NCBI GenBank assembly: GCA_903890595.1
Contig: CAITBU010000371.1
Span: 1 to 7,113, forward strand
Direction: 5' to 3'
Source of the DNA: an uncultured Holophagaceae bacterium
GTDB lineage: Bacteria > Acidobacteriota > Holophagae > Holophagales > Holophagaceae
DNA length: 7,113 nucleotides
The translations under genes were made by a program, and so were the position numbers. Within the stretch, counting starts at the first letter, position 1. Each line of letters opens with the position of its first letter. Of the stretch, positions 5,884 to 7,113 are shown piece by piece. Below the pieces are notes generated by a model that worked only from the letters and a program-made list of their open reading frames with translations, made no database searches and had not been told where the DNA came from.

Positions 5884-6042
5884 GGGTTCTCCCGGATGGA
5901 TGTACCTGATTCTCCGCCGATCACGAGGGGTGGCTCAAGCCTTTGTCTGTCCATTTTATCGAAATCAGCGAAGCCGATTTCGATCTGGCAAATCAAGGCA
6001 AGGTCGCCCCCAGCCCCCACCTGCCCATGCCATCCTGGCGGC
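5884..6042. promoter_or_regulatory. Divergent SDR/glsA promoter region
   Basis: This 159-base region separates the minus-strand SDR from the plus-strand glutaminase, so it must carry start signals for both unless they are leaderless or read through. Its centre (about 5941-6000) is clearly A/T-richer than the genes. Read on the minus strand, TAAAAT (5958-5953) matches five of six bases of a -10 box and would give an SDR leader of about 60 bases; a matching -35 is not evident. On the plus strand CATTTTATC (5952-5960) is a weaker -10 candidate. glsA has no convincing Shine-Dalgarno before its ATG. Confidence 0.5.
5958..5984. promoter_or_regulatory. Perfect 9+9 bp inverted repeat, candidate operator
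   Basis: ATCGAAATC (5958-5966) and GATTTCGAT (5976-5984) are exact reverse complements separated by 9 bases. Within the spacer, GC and GC can add two further pairs around a GAA loop after one mismatch. No T-run follows on either strand (AAAATGG on minus, CTGGC on plus), so it does not look like a terminator. Its position directly beside the TAAAAT candidate -10 box and between two divergent genes fits a binding site for a dimeric regulator. No regulator gene is visible in the window. Confidence 0.5.
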
Positions 6043-6954
6043 ATGGATCTTCAACTCCTCCTCGATGAGCTGGCCGCGGAAGCGGCGCCCCATGCGGCGC
6101 AGGGCCGGGTGGCGGACTACATTCCGGCCCTGGCGGCGGTGGATCCGGCGCGCTTCGGCATCGCTCTGGCGACCATGGATGGGCAGGTCTTCGGCAGCGG
6201 CGACTGGCGCGTGCCCTTCTCCATTCAGAGTGTGTCCAAGGCCTTCTCCCTGGCCCTGGTGCTGGCCCGGGACGGCGAGGACCTCTGGCGGCGCGTGGGC
6301 CGGGAGCCCTCCGGCAACCCCTTCAACTCCCTGGTCCAGCTGGAAGTGGAGAAGGGCATCCCCCGCAACCCCTTCATCAACGCTGGGGCCCTGGTCCTCA
6401 TTGATCGCCTGCTCTCTCTCACCGGCGACTCGCTGGGCACGCTGCGGACCTTCCTGCGCACAGAGAGCGGCAACCCCGCCCTGGACAGCGACCCGGAGGT
6501 GGCGGCTTCCGAGGCCACCCACGGCCACCGTAATGCGGCGCTGGCGCACTTCATGGCCAGCTGCGGCAACCTGGAGAACCCCGTGGACACGGTGCTGGAC
6601 CACTACTTCCGGCAGTGCGCCCTGGCCATGAGCTGCGAGGACCTGGCCCGGGCCGGCCTGTTCCTGGCCAACCACGGCCTGCGCGCCGACGGCTCACGCC
6701 TGCTCACCCGCAGCGAGTCCAAGCGCCTCAACGCCGTGATGCTCACCTGCGGCACCTACGACGCTGCGGGCGACTTCGCCTACCGCGTGGGCCTGCCGGG
6801 CAAGAGCGGCGTGGGCGGGGGCATCCTGGCGGTGCTGCCCGAGCGCGGCGTGCTCTGCGTGTGGAGCCCAGCCCTGGACCCCCACGGCAACAGCGTCGCC
6901 GGCGTCGAGGCCCTGGACCGCTTCACCACCCGCACCGGGTGGTCGGTCTTCTAG
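6043..6954 (+). CDS. glsA: Serine-dependent glutaminase A
   Basis: The 303-residue protein is a full-length bacterial glutaminase of the beta-lactamase-like fold, which hydrolyses L-glutamine to L-glutamate and ammonia in the cytosol. Conserved features are the catalytic SxxK at Ser63-Lys66 (FSIQSVSKAF), GNPFNS (91-96), PRNPFINAGA (107-116, with Asn113), SEATHGHRNAA (156-166, with Glu157 and Asn164), Tyr188, TCGTYDAAGDFA (235-246, with Tyr239) and PGKSGVGGGI (252-261). These match the active-site set of the E. coli and B. subtilis YbgJ-type enzymes. There is no STAS or ankyrin extension. The ATG at 6043 is chosen because it gives the family's usual length and N-terminus. Open sequence in this frame continues far upstream through genes on the other strand, but upstream codons do not resemble the family. 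It is divergent from the SDR gene, and its stop overlaps that of the next gene. Confidence 0.95.
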   Translation: MDLQLLLDELAAEAAPHAAQGRVADYIPALAAVDPARFGIALATMDGQVFGSGDWRVPFSIQSVSKAFSLALVLARDGEDLWRRVGREPSGNPFNSLVQLEVEKGIPRNPFINAGALVLIDRLLSLTGDSLGTLRTFLRTESGNPALDSDPEVAASEATHGHRNAALAHFMASCGNLENPVDTVLDHYFRQCALAMSCEDLARAGLFLANHGLRADGSRLLTRSESKRLNAVMLTCGTYDAAGDFAYRVGLPGKSGVGGGILAVLPERGVLCVWSPALDPHGNSVAGVEALDRFTTRTGWSVF

Positions 6955-7113
6955 GTCATGGACTGCATGGCGTCCGAGGGCTCGACCCGGGCCTGGTCGT
7001 ACTTCCGGCCGTCCCAGAGCAGCCAGGCGGACCAGAGGCAGAACAGGGCCACGGCCACGAAGATCATGGTCAGGCGCAGCCAGGGATCCCCGTAGTTCAG
7101 CCGCACCCGCACC
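6951..7113 (-). CDS. C-terminal part of a single-pass membrane protein (5' end outside window)
   Basis: On the minus strand a frame is open from the window edge to TAG at 6953-6951 and encodes 53 residues. Nearly every codon ends in G or C, as in the real genes here. The peptide has a polar start (VRVRLNYGDPWLRL), one hydrophobic segment of about 18 residues (MIFVAVALFCLWSAWLLW, 16-33) and a charged tail (DGRKYDQARVEP). This fits a membrane protein with a short cytosolic or periplasmic tail. Residue 16 is Met, so a very short protein beginning there cannot be excluded. The stop codon shares the CTAG palindrome with the convergent glsA stop (6952-6954). The family is not recognised. Confidence 0.55.
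   Translation of the reverse strand, partial: VRVRLNYGDPWLRLTMIFVAVALFCLWSAWLLWDGRKYDQARVEPSDAMQSMT

Noticed and set aside
4906..6042. Very long plus-strand open frame running through the antisense of the DUF4199-like and SDR genes into glsA
   Set aside because: It is open only because stop codons are rare in antisense of GC-rich genes. Its translation is low-complexity and unlike any family until the glsA start at 6043, and both antisense genes are well supported.
6956..7066. Alternative minus-strand frame ending in TGA at 6958-6956 for the right-edge gene
   Set aside because: It meets an in-frame stop at 7064-7066 and has no coding-like third positions; the frame ending at 6951 is open to the edge with strong G/C third positions.
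1..7113. tRNA, rRNA, CRISPR, insertion sequence or phage elements
   Set aside because: I looked for tRNA-like arms, regularly spaced repeats, transposase motifs and terminal inverted repeats by eye and saw none; almost all bases are in supported genes.

Overview
This 7.1 kb window is GC-rich, gene-dense bacterial chromosome. Coding strands have a very strong G/C preference at third codon positions, and genes are separated by 0 to about 160 bases. No RNA genes, insertion sequences, CRISPR arrays or phage genes are visible. The gene content is that of a Gram-negative-type, high-GC bacterium. The DUF4199-like protein next to an Anbu operon would fit an acidobacterium such as the Geothrix/Holophaga group, but this placement is a weak guess; a proteobacterium is not excluded.

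Layout: (1) 1-541, plus strand: the last codons of a membrane-anchored protein, overlapped by a NudJ-type Nudix hydrolase. (2) 547-4498, minus strand: a compact four-gene operon read from high to low coordinates: circularly permuted ATP-grasp (COG2308 type), alpha-E helical protein (COG2307 type), transglutaminase-like cysteine protease (COG1305 type) and the proteasome-like Anbu peptidase (COG3484 type). Gene junctions are a TGATG overlap, 7 nt and 19 nt. (3) 4578-5883, minus strand: a four-helix membrane protein resembling DUF4199 and, upstream of it, a short-chain dehydrogenase/reductase (SDR) whose catalytic Tyr is His. (4) 5884-6042: a divergent intergenic region with a perfect 9+9 bp inverted repeat. 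(5) 6043-6954, plus strand: a serine-dependent glutaminase (glsA). (6) 6951-7113, minus strand: the C-terminal end of a single-pass membrane protein, whose stop codon shares the palindrome CTAG with the glsA stop.

The Anbu operon is the most interesting system. The four-gene association is already known from comparative genomics, where the ATP-grasp protein is proposed to be an amide/peptide ligase and the transglutaminase and Anbu proteins are peptidases. This suggests synthesis and breakdown of an unidentified peptide or peptide tag; the substrate is not established. All four proteins look intact and keep their catalytic residues.

Less expected details are: a pair of related direct repeats bracketing the DUF4199-like gene and lying in the leaders of two successive genes; a hairpin that would bury the ribosome binding site of that gene; the altered active site of the SDR; the divergent palindrome; and two convergent gene pairs with no room for ordinary terminators.
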